Notes: a model not told the origin generated them from the sequence alone. A DNA stretch of 64,000 nucleotides from Aestuariivirga sp963738595 (GCA_963738595.1 CAVTXF010000002.1:248001-312000); one strand, 5' to 3'. Shown: positions 25,007 to 34,316, counted from the first letter of the stretch. A program made the numbers and translations.

Positions 25007-28000
25007 TTACAGAATGAAATCGACCGCTCTCAATTCGTGGTGACCTGCCAGCTCAATCTGGAAATCAGCCTTGGCATCGCCGTCAACGTCAACTGCAACA
25101 ATCGTGTTGTCACCCGAGAAGCGATAGTCAACGTCTCCGGCCCGGCCCGAAAGCCCATGCCAGCCGATGAACTTGAAGGCGTTGTTGCCGCTGGCAAAGC
25201 TGTTGGCGTCAATCGATGACAGATCAATCCTGTCGGTTCCCTGGTTGAAATCCATGACCACATCGCGTGATCCTGCAGCGGTGCCGGAGTCCTTCAGGGA
25301 ATTGAAGTCGAAGACGTCCTTGCCGCCACCGCCCCGCATCGTGTCCACCCCGGTTCCGCCTGCGAGACGGTTGGCAGATTCGTTGCCGATCATGATGTTG
25401 TCAAGCGAATTGCCGATGCCGTTAATTGCCTTGGTGCCGCTCAGTTGCACGCTTTCGACATTTGCACCGAGGCGGAAATTGACCAAGGTCTTGACCAGAT
25501 CGCGGTCGGCATTGGCGGTTTCGATAACCTGGTCGCTGGACCCGTCGACGATATAGATATCGGTGCCAGAGCCACCATAGAGCTTGTCAGCGCCGAGGCC
25601 ACCATTCAGCACGTCATTGCCGCCGCCGCCGCTCAGCATGTCATCACTCTGGCCGCCGAATATCTTGTTGGCGCCCTTGTTGCCGACGATGGAATTTGCC
25701 AGGGCGTTGCCTGTTGCGTCGAGTGCTGCAGATCCCGTGAGCATGAGATTTTCGACATAGGCACCCAGCGTGTAGCTGATTGAGGATCTTACGGTGTCAG
25801 TTCCACCGTTTGCAATCTCAACAGCCCGGTCGCCAGAGTCATCGACGTAGTAAGTATCATTGCCGTCGCCGCCGTAGAGCATGTCGGCACCAGCGGCACC
25901 ATTGAGCGAATCATCACCCGCGAGGCCGTAGATCGTGTTGTTGTCGGCATCGCCATTCAGCGTATCGGAATTGCCCGTGCCATTGTTGGTCGTTCCACCG
26001 CCAGTTCCACCACCTGTGCCGCCGCCTGTTCCACCACCTGTTCCTGCGGTCAGATTTGCCAAGGTGACAGTGCCGTCGGAGAATTTGAAATTCTCGACGT
26101 TGGTGACCGTTTCGACGCCGTCGCGGCCTGTCGTCAGATCGGTAATCCTGACCGTCGTGGCATTGATGGAAGTGACCTGATAGTTGGCCTTTGCGCCCGT
26201 AAGCACTAGCGTATCGTCACCTGCTCCGCCATCAACCGCATCGTCGCCACCGAGACCGGACAGGGTGTTGCTGGCGCTGTTGCCCGTGAGGCGGTTGGCA
26301 AGGCTATTGCCCGTGCCATTCGTTGCGCTTGTCCCGGTGAGTTCAAGGTTTTCAACGTTTGCGCCGAGGATATAGGCAATCGCAGACCTGACAGTGTCAG
26401 TTCCTTCGTTTGCCTGTTCCGTGATCGTGTTGCCGCCTGTGTTGATGACATAGATATCATCGCCCAGACCGCCGACCAATGTGTCGGCACCCACAGCCGC
26501 CGTCAGCGTATCATTGCCGGCAAGGCCGTTGATGGTGTTGTTCATTGAATTGCCGGTCAGCGTGTCGGCACTTGCGGTGCCGTTGATCACGACAGGGTCA
26601 CCGGGAACAACAACCGGAATGAAGCTTGCGACGGTATAGGAGGTGCCGCCGATTTCGATTTTGGTGATGCCCGAGAGCGTGTCGGTGACGCCGCCAATCG
26701 TAACGGTGGCGTGGGTGGCGTCCGTTGCGGTGATGGAGTAGTTCCCAACGGCACCCGTGTAGACGGCTGTATCAGTACCGCCGCCGCCCGTCAGTGTGTT
26801 GGTGGCGCTGTTGCCGGTGAGACGGTTGTCCAACGTGTTGCCGGTTCCATTGCTTGCACCCGAACCGGTGAGTTCAAGGTTTTCGACGTTTGCGCCGAGG
26901 CTATAGGTGATTGCCGACCTGACAGTGTCGGTGCCTTCGTTTGCCTGTTCCGTGATGGTGTTGCCGCCCGCGTTGATGACATAGATATCATCGCCCAGAC
27001 CGCCGACCAATGTGTCGGCACCCAAAGCTGCCGTCAGTGTATCATTGCCGCCGAGGCCATTGATGGTGTTGTTCTGCGAATTGCCAGTCAGCGTGTCGGC
27101 ACCCGCGGTGCCATTGATGACGACGGGATCGGCCGGGACAACAACCGGAATGAAACTTGCGACGGTATAGGAGGTGCCGCCGATTTCGATGGTGGTGATG
27201 CCCGAGAGCGTGTCGGTGACGCCGCCAATCGTAACGGTTGCGTGGGTGGCGTCCGTTGCGGTGATGGAATAGTTCCCCACAGCACCCGTGTAGACGGCCG
27301 TATCGGTGCCGCCGCCGCCAGTCAACATGTTGCTGGCGCTGTTGCCGGTGATGCGGTTGTTGAGTGCGTTGCCGGTGCCATTGATCGCGGTGGACCCGGT
27401 GAGGACCAGGTTTTCAACATTGGCTGTCAGGGTGTAGCTGACTGCTGCGTTGACAGTGTCGGTGCCTTCATTGGCATTTTCGACGACGACATGGCCGCCG
27501 GCATCATTGATGTTAAAGGTATCATTGCCCTGACCACCATTCATCGTGTCGGTGCCGCCGGAGGCGGTGATCGTGTCGTTGCCGGCCAGACCATTGATGG
27601 TGTTGCTGACGGAGTTGCCCGTCAATGTGTCAGCGCCTGCGGTGCCATCGATTTGGACCGGCGTGACTGGAGGTGGAGGAGGAGGTGGTGGCGGTGGTGG
27701 AGCAACCGTGACCAGCGTGCCGATGGCAAAGGTGCCGTCAGTGAATTTCACGTTTTCGATGTTGAGCAACTGGTCAGTGCCGTCAGCACCCGTGTTATCA
27801 ACGATCTGGTACGTGGTGCCACTTACTAATGTGACAGTGTAATTGGCTTTTGCGCCCTGCATCACAACAGTGTCTGTGCCTGCCGCGCCGTCGATCGTGT
27901 CATTGCCACCCAAACCAAAAAGCCATGCATCGGATGCAGTCGTACCTGTAATCGTATTTGCAGCGGCAGTGCCCAAGTTCAGTGTGATGTCAGCATATTT

Positions 28001-28231
28001 GAACACTTCGAAATTCTTGAACTGCATTGTCCCTGCGCCGCTTGCGCTGGTTGCCACCAGTGTGCCATCGTTGAGGGCACTGAGTGTGAAGTAGCGCGCA
28101 GCTGCCGAGCGGGTGTCGGTACAAGAAATCGTATCTGTACCGGCAAGACCATCATAAATATTATTCCAAGTGAGACCCTGCTTCAGCACGGAGTTGGTGT
28201 CATTACCTGTGGTATGATTGATCAGTGCCAT
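25007..28231 (-). CDS. Large RTX-type calcium-binding repeat protein, probably secreted
   Basis: An acidic, Gly/Asp/Asn-rich protein of about 1074 residues with no N-terminal signal. The start ATG at 28231 (MALINHTTGNDT) follows GGAGAAG; the reading from 28345 runs through the leader and is rejected. It has many RTX-like nonapeptides (GLAGNDTI, GGLGDDIYVI, GGGGKDVFDF) and a polyproline linker and a GTGGG linker. The C-terminal DVVMDFNQGTDRIDLSSID resembles type I secretion C-domains. No HlyB/HlyD exporter is in the window. Ca2+-dependent surface or biofilm protein is the likely role; linkage to the redox system is by position only. Confidence 0.85.
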   Translation of the reverse strand: MALINHTTGNDTNSVLKQGLTWNNIYDGLAGTDTISCTDTRSAAARYFTLSALNDGTLVATSASGAGTMQFKNFEVFKYADITLNLGTAAANTITGTTASDAWLFGLGGNDTIDGAAGTDTVVMQGAKANYTVTLVSGTTYQIVDNTGADGTDQLLNIENVKFTDGTFAIGTLVTVAPPPPPPPPPPPVTPVQIDGTAGADTLTGNSVSNTINGLAGNDTITASGGTDTMNGGQGNDTFNINDAGGHVVVENANEGTDTVNAAVSYTLTANVENLVLTGSTAINGTGNALNNRITGNSASNMLTGGGGTDTAVYTGAVGNYSITATDATHATVTIGGVTDTLSGITTIEIGGTSYTVASFIPVVVPADPVVINGTAGADTLTGNSQNNTINGLGGNDTLTAALGADTLVGGLGDDIYVINAGGNTITEQANEGTDTVRSAITYSLGANVENLELTGSGASNGTGNTLDNRLTGNSATNTLTGGGGTDTAVYTGAVGNYSITATDATHATVTIGGVTDTLSGITKIEIGGTSYTVASFIPVVVPGDPVVINGTASADTLTGNSMNNTINGLAGNDTLTAAVGADTLVGGLGDDIYVINTGGNTITEQANEGTDTVRSAIAYILGANVENLELTGTSATNGTGNSLANRLTGNSASNTLSGLGGDDAVDGGAGDDTLVLTGAKANYQVTSINATTVRITDLTTGRDGVETVTNVENFKFSDGTVTLANLTAGTGGGTGGGTGGGTGGGTTNNGTGNSDTLNGDADNNTIYGLAGDDSLNGAAGADMLYGGDGNDTYYVDDSGDRAVEIANGGTDTVRSSISYTLGAYVENLMLTGSAALDATGNALANSIVGNKGANKIFGGQSDDMLSGGGGNDVLNGGLGADKLYGGSGTDIYIVDGSSDQVIETANADRDLVKTLVNFRLGANVESVQLSGTKAINGIGNSLDNIMIGNESANRLAGGTGVDTMRGGGGKDVFDFNSLKDSGTAAGSRDVVMDFNQGTDRIDLSSIDANSFASGNNAFKFIGWHGLSGRAGDVDYRFSGDNTIVAVDVDGDAKADFQIELAGHHELRAVDFIL
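26270..27331 (-). repeat. 531-bp tandem duplication within the RTX gene
   Basis: Two neighbouring copies with a 531-bp (177-codon) period; equivalent ACGGTATAGG segments start at 26631 and 27162. Each copy encodes a YSITATDATHATVTIGG segment, a VVINGTA(G/S)ADTLTGNS segment, DTLVGGLGDDIYVIN and an ANVENLELTG block. The copies are almost identical in DNA, pointing to a recent duplication or ongoing homogenisation. Outer boundaries are approximate. This region could also be an assembly weak point. Confidence 0.8.
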
Positions 28232-28321
28232 TTCGCTTCTCCAGACGGACAGAATTTCAAATAGGGCCGACCAATGATGTTTGCCCGGCACGGGTTCAGA
28301 AAAATTTTCTCGGTTTTGATT

Positions 28322-28347
28322 GTTTGAGGCGGCACGCCGCCCCAAAC
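28322..28347 (-). terminator. Hairpin between the two RTX genes
   Basis: GTTTG-A-GGCGGC-AC-GCCGCC-C-CAAAC is an almost perfect 12-bp stem with a single mismatch and a 2-base loop. It lies after the stop of the 270-residue RTX gene and about 90 bases before the start of the large RTX gene. No immediate T-run follows on the minus strand, so it may be an attenuator or processing site rather than a full terminator. Confidence 0.5.
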
Positions 28348-28360
28348 TTACATGTCATTC

Positions 28361-29173
28361 TCAGGCGATGAAATCGACGCTGGTCAGCGTCTTCAAGCCC
28401 AGCAAGTCAATGGTGAAATCGACAATCTTGTCGCCGTTCACGTCACCTGAAATGATCGTGTGTCCGGAGGCCTGACTGTAATGCAGTTCACCGGCGATCT
28501 TGTGGAACACAGTGCCCTTGGTAATGGTGCCAAACTTGTGCGAGGCATTTGTCGGATTGATCGTGGACAGGTCGATCTTGTCCACACCATGGGTGAAATC
28601 GGTGATTTGGTCACGGGTCGAGGACGTTTTCCCCGTTTCCGTGATGGCGTTGAAATCAAAGATGTCCTTGTCGGCACCACCGGTCAAGCGATCTGCGCCT
28701 GCACCGCCGATCAGTTTGTCAGCTCCCGCTCCACCCATCAGCCAGTCACCGCCACCCAGACCCGAAATCGTATCAGCGCCACCAAGTCCAAAAAGGAACT
28801 TGTCAGCAAGCTTGCCGCCAGTCACCTTGTCCGCTGCAGCTGTGCCGAGGTTGATGCTCAAATCTACGATCGTCGAGTGGGTCTTGTACCACGTGAATTT
28901 TTCAACATTTTTGAACTTTGTGATGCTGCCACTGGACACAGTCATCGTCATCACGCCGTCGGCAGTCGCCGTCAAGGTGAAGTATTTTCCGTAATTATTG
29001 TCAGATGTAACAGTGTCTATGCCGCCAAGTCCATCAACAGTCTGTCCCTTGAGATTGGCGAACCCGGATGTGTCATCTCCTGGAATAACGTAGCCGGGTG
29101 ATCCATTCAGGTCATATGACGAACTAATAAACATATCGAGCTTATCGCTTCCAGCAGTCAGTAAAACAGTCAT
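28361..29173 (-). CDS. Small RTX-type calcium-binding repeat protein
   Basis: A 270-residue acidic protein without a signal peptide. The first 120 residues resemble the N-terminal region of the larger RTX protein downstream (KYFTLTATADGVMTM, INLGTAAADKVTGG). Residues about 125-175 are a compact RTX block (FGLGGADTISGLGGGDWLMGG, GGAGADRLTGGADKDIFDF) and the rest is a type I secretion-like C-domain (DQITDFTHGVDKIDLSTIN). It starts 13 bases after the ApbE-type gene, so the two are probably co-transcribed. Likely exported by a type I system encoded elsewhere. Confidence 0.85.
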   Translation of the reverse strand: MTVLLTAGSDKLDMFISSSYDLNGSPGYVIPGDDTSGFANLKGQTVDGLGGIDTVTSDNNYGKYFTLTATADGVMTMTVSSGSITKFKNVEKFTWYKTHSTIVDLSINLGTAAADKVTGGKLADKFLFGLGGADTISGLGGGDWLMGGAGADKLIGGAGADRLTGGADKDIFDFNAITETGKTSSTRDQITDFTHGVDKIDLSTINPTNASHKFGTITKGTVFHKIAGELHYSQASGHTIISGDVNGDKIVDFTIDLLGLKTLTSVDFIA

Positions 29174-29185
29174 TCAACTCTCTCC

Positions 29186-30091
29186 TTAGGTCGGTGGTTT
29201 ATTCAAAAATTTCTGGCCGTGAATATCGACAAGTAGATATCCGCAACCTTCCTCAACTAAAAATTTCTCTGCTTTATTTTCCTTTAACATTGCAACCGTG
29301 GAATAAACGCCGGCCTTTAGCGTAGATGCCTGACTTATGCTGACAGAAGACCAACAATTCACGGGCCATCCGGTTTTGGGATTAATAATATGACAATATC
29401 TGCGGCCATTTTGCATAAAGTACTTCACAGCATCGCCACTGGTGGCCAGTCCGCCGTTTGAAACCGGGATGGTCGCGATGATGGCCCCTTCTTCGCGGGG
29501 ATTGGATACGCCGATCAGCCAATCCTCCCCGCCAAGCTGAGGACCCAGCGCACAAATATCGCCGCCGAGATTGACGTAACCGGAGCCTATACCGTGTTCT
29601 TTCAATTCCCTGCCAGCGCGGTCGGCTGCATATTCCTTGCCGAAACCGCCAAAGTCGATCTCCATTCCCGCTTCCCGCAAGCGTACTGAATCGTCTTTTA
29701 TTTCAAGCTTGTTCCAGTCCACCAGTTGCAAAAATCCTGCAATGGTTTCATCAGAAGGAATGACAGGTTCGGCAAAATTCCAGGCCTTGCGCAACACACC
29801 CGAGGTGATGTCAAACAAGCCATCACTTTGAGTGTAAATCTGGTTGGCAAATCTGAAGAGACTTATTGTTTCAGGGTCACATTCAATCCATTCGCCATTT
29901 CCGGCGCGGCTGTTGATGCGATAGATAATGCTGGAATCGTCAAAGCGGTAACGCGAATACTTGTCCTGTATGCGCAGAACTTCCCTCGCAGCTGCTTCCA
30001 TTGCAGTTGCTGCGTGCTGATGGCCATCTGTTACAATGACAATTTCATTTTCGCCACCCATGGCAAAAAATGTTGTTCGGAAATTCTGCAT
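29186..30091 (-). CDS. apbE: ApbE-family FAD:protein FMN transferase
   Basis: A 301-residue protein. ApbE landmarks are in order: FFAMGGENEI at the start, GLFDITSGVL, MEIDFGGFGKEYAADRA, NLGGDICALG and HIINPKTGWP. The C-terminal metal-binding segment reads STLKAGVYST, with Gly where many ApbE enzymes have Asp; other family members may share this. ApbE covalently attaches FMN to Thr/Ser of target proteins. No obvious signal peptide is seen, which is unusual for periplasmic ApbE. It heads an operon with two RTX proteins and lies beside the multiheme cluster. No canonical flavinylation motif (Dxx[S/T]GA[S/T]) was seen in nearby proteins. Confidence 0.88.
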   Translation of the reverse strand: MQNFRTTFFAMGGENEIVIVTDGHQHAATAMEAAAREVLRIQDKYSRYRFDDSSIIYRINSRAGNGEWIECDPETISLFRFANQIYTQSDGLFDITSGVLRKAWNFAEPVIPSDETIAGFLQLVDWNKLEIKDDSVRLREAGMEIDFGGFGKEYAADRAGRELKEHGIGSGYVNLGGDICALGPQLGGEDWLIGVSNPREEGAIIATIPVSNGGLATSGDAVKYFMQNGRRYCHIINPKTGWPVNCWSSVSISQASTLKAGVYSTVAMLKENKAEKFLVEEGCGYLLVDIHGQKFLNKPPT

Positions 30092-30224
30092 TCCCTAAAG
30101 CGCCCACAATGGAGCCGTTCCCGGCTCCGAACTGGTTGCCAATTGTGGCATCCTTATGTCTGACCACTAAGGTATAGATATTATTTCCAAATATAAATTG
30201 TCACTAAAAGACGATTCAACTGTG

Positions 30225-31343
30225 TCAGCGCCGCTTCTTCTTCGCAATAGCCGGAGGGTTGAGGCGTGGTGCGGCCTGACCTTGTGCATCAAAGAGGTGG
30301 CAATTCGCAGGTTCGAAAGTGAGGTTGACCGTGTCGCCGATGTCAAAGGCTTCAACACCGTCTACGAGGGCGGTGAGGGGACGCTCCGAACCGATGTCGG
30401 CTTCAAGGAATGTCTGATGGCCGAGAAGTTCCACAAGGCCAATCGTGCCTTTGCAAGTCGCTTTTTTTGCGGTGGCCCCAACATGTTCGGGGCGGATGCC
30501 GACCTGCACCGGCTGGCCTTGCGACAGGCCCTGCGGAGAAACCGGGACATTGATCTTGCCGGTGCCCTTGCAGTCGACCGTCACACCGGTTTTTGCCACA
30601 GCCGTGATTTCGCCCGGCAGGAAGTTCATCTTGGGTGAACCGATGAAGCCTGCGACAAACTGGTTTTGCGGCTGGTGATAAAGCTCTAAGGGCGAGCCAA
30701 ACTGGCGAACGGTTCCGGCATCGAGCACAACAATGCGATCCGCCAGTGTCATTGCTTCCACCTGATCATGCGTCACATAGACCATGGTTGCACCGAGATC
30801 ACGATGCAGCTTGGCGATTTCGGCTCGGGTGCCGACACGCAATGCGGCATCGAGATTGGACAGCGGTTCATCGAACAGAAAAACTTCCGGCCTGCGCACA
30901 ATGGCGCGGCCGATGGCGACGCGCTGGCGCTGGCCGCCGGAGAGCTGCGAGGGTTTGCGATCGAGCAATGGCTCGAGCTTCAACATGCGGGCGGCTTCGG
31001 CGACCTTGGTTTCGATTTCACCTTTCGGTGCGCCGGCAATGCGCAAGCCGAAGGAAACATTGTCGCGCACGGTCATGTGTGGAAACAGCGCATAGGACTG
31101 GAACACCATGGCGATGGAGCGGTCTTTGGGCGGCAGGTCGTTGACGACACGATCCGCGATGCTGATTGATCCGGAGGTGATGTCTTCAAGCCCCGCAATC
31201 ATGCGCAGCAATGTCGACTTGCCGCAGCCTGACGGGCCGACGAAGACAACAAACTCACCGTGCTTGATATCAAGGCTGACGCCCTTGATGATTTCGACCG
31301 AGCCGAAACTTTTACGTGCGTCTTTCAGTGCAAGATTTGCCAT
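30225..31343 (-). CDS. Sugar ABC transporter ATP-binding protein (UgpC/MsmK type)
   Basis: A 372-residue CUT1-type ATPase. Walker A is GPSGCGKST, signature LSGGQRQRVAIGRAI, Walker B VFLFDEPLSNLD, switch YVTHDQVEA, followed by a TOBE-type domain (GIRPEHVG) and a basic tail KKKRR. It begins three bases after the stop of the GH32-like gene, closing the operon binding protein - permease - permease - hydrolase - ATPase under a LacI-type regulator. It probably powers that importer. Confidence 0.93.
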   Translation of the reverse strand: MANLALKDARKSFGSVEIIKGVSLDIKHGEFVVFVGPSGCGKSTLLRMIAGLEDITSGSISIADRVVNDLPPKDRSIAMVFQSYALFPHMTVRDNVSFGLRIAGAPKGEIETKVAEAARMLKLEPLLDRKPSQLSGGQRQRVAIGRAIVRRPEVFLFDEPLSNLDAALRVGTRAEIAKLHRDLGATMVYVTHDQVEAMTLADRIVVLDAGTVRQFGSPLELYHQPQNQFVAGFIGSPKMNFLPGEITAVAKTGVTVDCKGTGKINVPVSPQGLSQGQPVQVGIRPEHVGATAKKATCKGTIGLVELLGHQTFLEADIGSERPLTALVDGVEAFDIGDTVNLTFEPANCHLFDAQGQAAPRLNPPAIAKKKRR

Positions 31344-31346
31344 GGT

Positions 31347-32334
31347 TTATTCTTTCACATGCAGGAGACCGTTGGAATCGACCTGGAGCAGTACCGGATT
31401 GCTGACCTTGCCGACGAAATTTCCTTGTTCATCATCATGCAGGAAGCCCATGATGTGGAGCTTGCCGTCTTTCGCGATGATTTTTCCGGCATAGCGATTG
31501 CAAGGTTCGTGACCATCGAGAAAAGGTTTGGCGGCGTGCCATGGTCCAAGGTGACTCGATGCCATGAGGTAGCTTGTGCCTGTTACTGGAGTTTGCGGAT
31601 TGTCCTTGCGGTAGCTTTCAGCCCAGTGATGGGATGACGTGCAAAACGTCATGTACCAATGGCTGCCATGCTTGAACACCTGCGGCACTTCGAGTTGGCC
31701 AAAAGCGCCGCCATCATAAACGGGTTTTTGCAGAGTCCATGTGATGAGATCGGGCGAGGTGGCAAAACCTATGGCACCACCGGCATTGGGTTCCTTGCGG
31801 CCCGGTACGCGGGCGGTGAAATACATGATCCAGCCTTTACCATCAGGATCGCGCATGACCCAGGGGTCGCGCATGGCTCTATCGTGCCAGTGGAGGGGGG
31901 TGTACTCTTCGTAGTATTTTGCGTTGGGTCCGGTCAGGTCCAAACAAAGTCCGTCACCCACACGCACCCAAGAATGCATATCCCTGCGATGTGGCGTGGC
32001 CGATGCGTTGATGCATGCCGCGCAGATCGTGCATGGTGCCGGTGTAGAACAGGTGCCACAGGCCTGCATCATCTTTCACGACGGAGCCGGTCCAGGTTGT
32101 CCAATCGTCCCACGCCTTGGTTTTCGATGGCGCAAAACATGTGCCCTTGTGGGTCCAGTTGACGAGATCATCCGACACCGCGTGGCCCTGCGTCACATTG
32201 CGGTGGCGGTCATCGGGATGGGGCAGCGTGTTGTCGGCCTGCAGAAAATAGATGTGCCACTTGCCATCATCCGCAGTTTGCGGATCGACCAGCCAGAAAT
32301 CCCAGATCCATTTGTCCTTGAGTGAGAGAACCAC
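31347..32334 (-). pseudogene. GH32/GH68-like glycoside hydrolase, disrupted by a +1 frameshift
   Basis: Two reading frames together encode a five-bladed propeller enzyme of about 328 residues. The start is GTG 32334 behind AGGGG. Upstream frame: KWIWDFWLVDPQ (nucleophile region), WTGSVVKDDAGLWHLFYTG. Downstream frame: RDPWVMRDPDG (the RDP motif) and FGQLEVPQVF (acid/base region). The break lies at CCC 31982-31984: removing one C (G on the minus strand) joins ATSQ to DMHSWVRVGDG in one frame, and the total length then becomes a multiple of three. Intact, it would cleave fructosides or a related sugar brought in by the ABC importer. Sequencing error and true mutation are both possible. Confidence 0.75.
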
Positions 32335-32336
32335 GA

Positions 32337-33209
32337 TTACCCCTTGATGCCGGTTGAAGCGATGGACGCGATGAAGGCGCGTTGCAGGAGAAGGTAGAAG
32401 GCCAGCACTGGCACGGTGATCATGGTGAGATAGGCCATGACCTCGCCCCAGGCGATGTTGAGCTGGAAGAAGTATTGCAGGCCGATCATGACGGGGCGGT
32501 ATTGTTCGGCCTGCACCGAAATGAGCGGCCAGAGGAACTGGTTGTACATGACGAGGAATTTGAGAATTGCCGCTGTCGCCAGCACAGGGCCGGACAATGG
32601 CATGATGACCTTGTAATAAATTTGCCACCAGCTTGCGCCTTCAATGCGCGCTGCCTCGATCAGTTCGCGTGGCAAATCCTTGAAATATTGCACGAAGAGA
32701 AAAATCGTCAAGCCATCCGCGATCCATGGAATGATCTGCACGTGATAAGAATCGAGCCAACTGATTTCAAGTCCGTTAGAGCCGATCCAGGGGAGATAGT
32801 TGACCAGCATCAGCAGTGGAATGGCGATTGTTTCAAACGGGATGATGAGTGTTGCGACAATGGCTGAAAGAATGACTTCGCGACCTTTCCACTCCAGGTA
32901 CACGAAGGAAAATGCCGCCAGCGAGCACAGCAGGAGCGAGAGCAAGACGGTGGTTCCGGTCACCAAAATGGAATTGAAGACAAACAAGCCGACAGGTGCC
33001 CGCTTAAAGGCTGCGGTGTAGTTGTTCAGTGAAATGTCGCCGACAGGCAGGAAGGCGCGGATCGATTCTGTATCGGTGAGAAGCTGCAAATCAGGTTTCA
33101 GCGACGACATGATCATGAAGACCAGCGGGAAGATGAATATGGCCGCCACCAGAATCAGCAGCACATAACGCCAGACCACATTCTTCGGGGCTTTCGCGGC
33201 AGCTTGCAT
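32337..33209 (-). CDS. Sugar ABC transporter permease (MalG type)
   Basis: A 290-residue inner-membrane permease. N-terminus VVWRYVLLILVAAIFIFPLVFMIMSSLKP, EAA loop LIEAARIEGASWWQIYYKVIMPLSG and C-terminus ASTGIKG are typical of the MalG/LacG branch. Its ATG shares one base with the stop of the MalF-type partner, and the GH32-like gene starts three bases after its own stop, so the genes form one operon. Confidence 0.92.
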   Translation of the reverse strand: MQAAAKAPKNVVWRYVLLILVAAIFIFPLVFMIMSSLKPDLQLLTDTESIRAFLPVGDISLNNYTAAFKRAPVGLFVFNSILVTGTTVLLSLLLCSLAAFSFVYLEWKGREVILSAIVATLIIPFETIAIPLLMLVNYLPWIGSNGLEISWLDSYHVQIIPWIADGLTIFLFVQYFKDLPRELIEAARIEGASWWQIYYKVIMPLSGPVLATAAILKFLVMYNQFLWPLISVQAEQYRPVMIGLQYFFQLNIAWGEVMAYLTMITVPVLAFYLLLQRAFIASIASTGIKG

Positions 33210-34297
33210 CAGATTTTCTCCCGTGTGAGATAACGTTGCAGAAGTGAAATCGACAGGACAATAACGAAAAGTACAACCGAGATGGCGGAGCCGCCGGAAA
33301 TGTCTTGCTTGCCATAACCGCGCCCAACAGCCTGGAAAACCACCGTCTGTGTCGCGTCAACTGGTCCGCCGTTGGTCATGACGGCGACCGGGGCGAAAAG
33401 CGCAAAGGCCTGCATGGTGATCACTAAAAGCACCAATACAGCCGTGTTGCGCAAGCCCGGCCAGGTGACAAAACGGAATTTCTGCCAGGGTGTCACACCC
33501 TCAATGTCGGCTGCCTCATAGAGAGAATCGGGAATGGTCTGCAGGCCCGACAACCAGATTACCATAAAAAACCCGACGGCTTGCCAAATGCACATCGCAA
33601 TGATTGCCGGAAATGCGGTTGACGCGCTGCCAAGCCAGTCTACAGGTGTGAACAATCCAAACGTCAGTCCACTGAGCAATGTGTTGAGCAATCCGTTCTG
33701 GCCGTCGTAGATAAACCGCCACAGCAATGACACCACGACAATCGAAACGACGACAGGCATGAAATAGATGGTACGGAAAATGTTGATGCCCTTGAGTTTC
33801 TGGTTGATCATCATGGCAAGGCCAAGGGCCAAGGCACCTTGCAGGGGGGCGACGACCAGCACGAACAGAAATGTGTTCAGCAGCGCCTTCATGAACACCA
33901 CGTCGGTGGCGAGCACTACTTTCTTTGTGTCGCCCGATGACCATGAGAACCATTCGCGCATGCCCTTGTATTGCGGGAAATCGGGGTTGTTGCGGGTGTA
34001 AGAACGGACAGCGGGATATTTGATAGATCCATCGGGTTCTTTGAGAACTGCTTGCGTGGCGGGATCGCGCTCTGGCTCAAGTGTTAATACGCTGACACTG
34101 AGAAGATCGCGGAAATTTTGAAGGCCGACATATTCAGCTGCATTGGGCGAGACAAAACGCTGGTTGGTGAAGGAGAACACGAAAGCGAGGCAGAAGGGCA
34201 GGACGATGAACATGAACATCAAGAAGGCTGCCGGGAAAGCGAAGAGCCAACCCGTGCGCGGGGCATTCATGAGTTTTGATTGTGTGGTCGCGTTCAT
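33209..34297 (-). CDS. Sugar ABC transporter permease (MalF type)
   Basis: About 362 residues. The ATG at 34297 (MNATTQSKLMNAPRTGWLF) follows GAGGAG; the longer reading from 34384 runs into an intergenic inverted repeat and is rejected. It has a periplasmic insertion after the first helix (residues about 50-130), as in several MalF-like proteins, then the EAA loop LYEAADIEGVTPWQKFRFVTWPG. It pairs with the following MalG-type permease by a TGATG junction. Confidence 0.9.
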   Translation of the reverse strand: MNATTQSKLMNAPRTGWLFAFPAAFLMFMFIVLPFCLAFVFSFTNQRFVSPNAAEYVGLQNFRDLLSVSVLTLEPERDPATQAVLKEPDGSIKYPAVRSYTRNNPDFPQYKGMREWFSWSSGDTKKVVLATDVVFMKALLNTFLFVLVVAPLQGALALGLAMMINQKLKGINIFRTIYFMPVVVSIVVVSLLWRFIYDGQNGLLNTLLSGLTFGLFTPVDWLGSASTAFPAIIAMCIWQAVGFFMVIWLSGLQTIPDSLYEAADIEGVTPWQKFRFVTWPGLRNTAVLVLLVITMQAFALFAPVAVMTNGGPVDATQTVVFQAVGRGYGKQDISGGSAISVVLFVIVLSISLLQRYLTREKI

Positions 34298-34316
34298 CAA
34301 TTCTGCTCCTCTCATT

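Noticed and set aside
26711..27829. Long plus-strand open frame (372 codons) opposite the large RTX gene
   Set aside because: It mirrors the repetitive Gly/Asp codons of the RTX gene, has no ribosome-binding site or recognisable domain, and its composition is that of a shadow frame.
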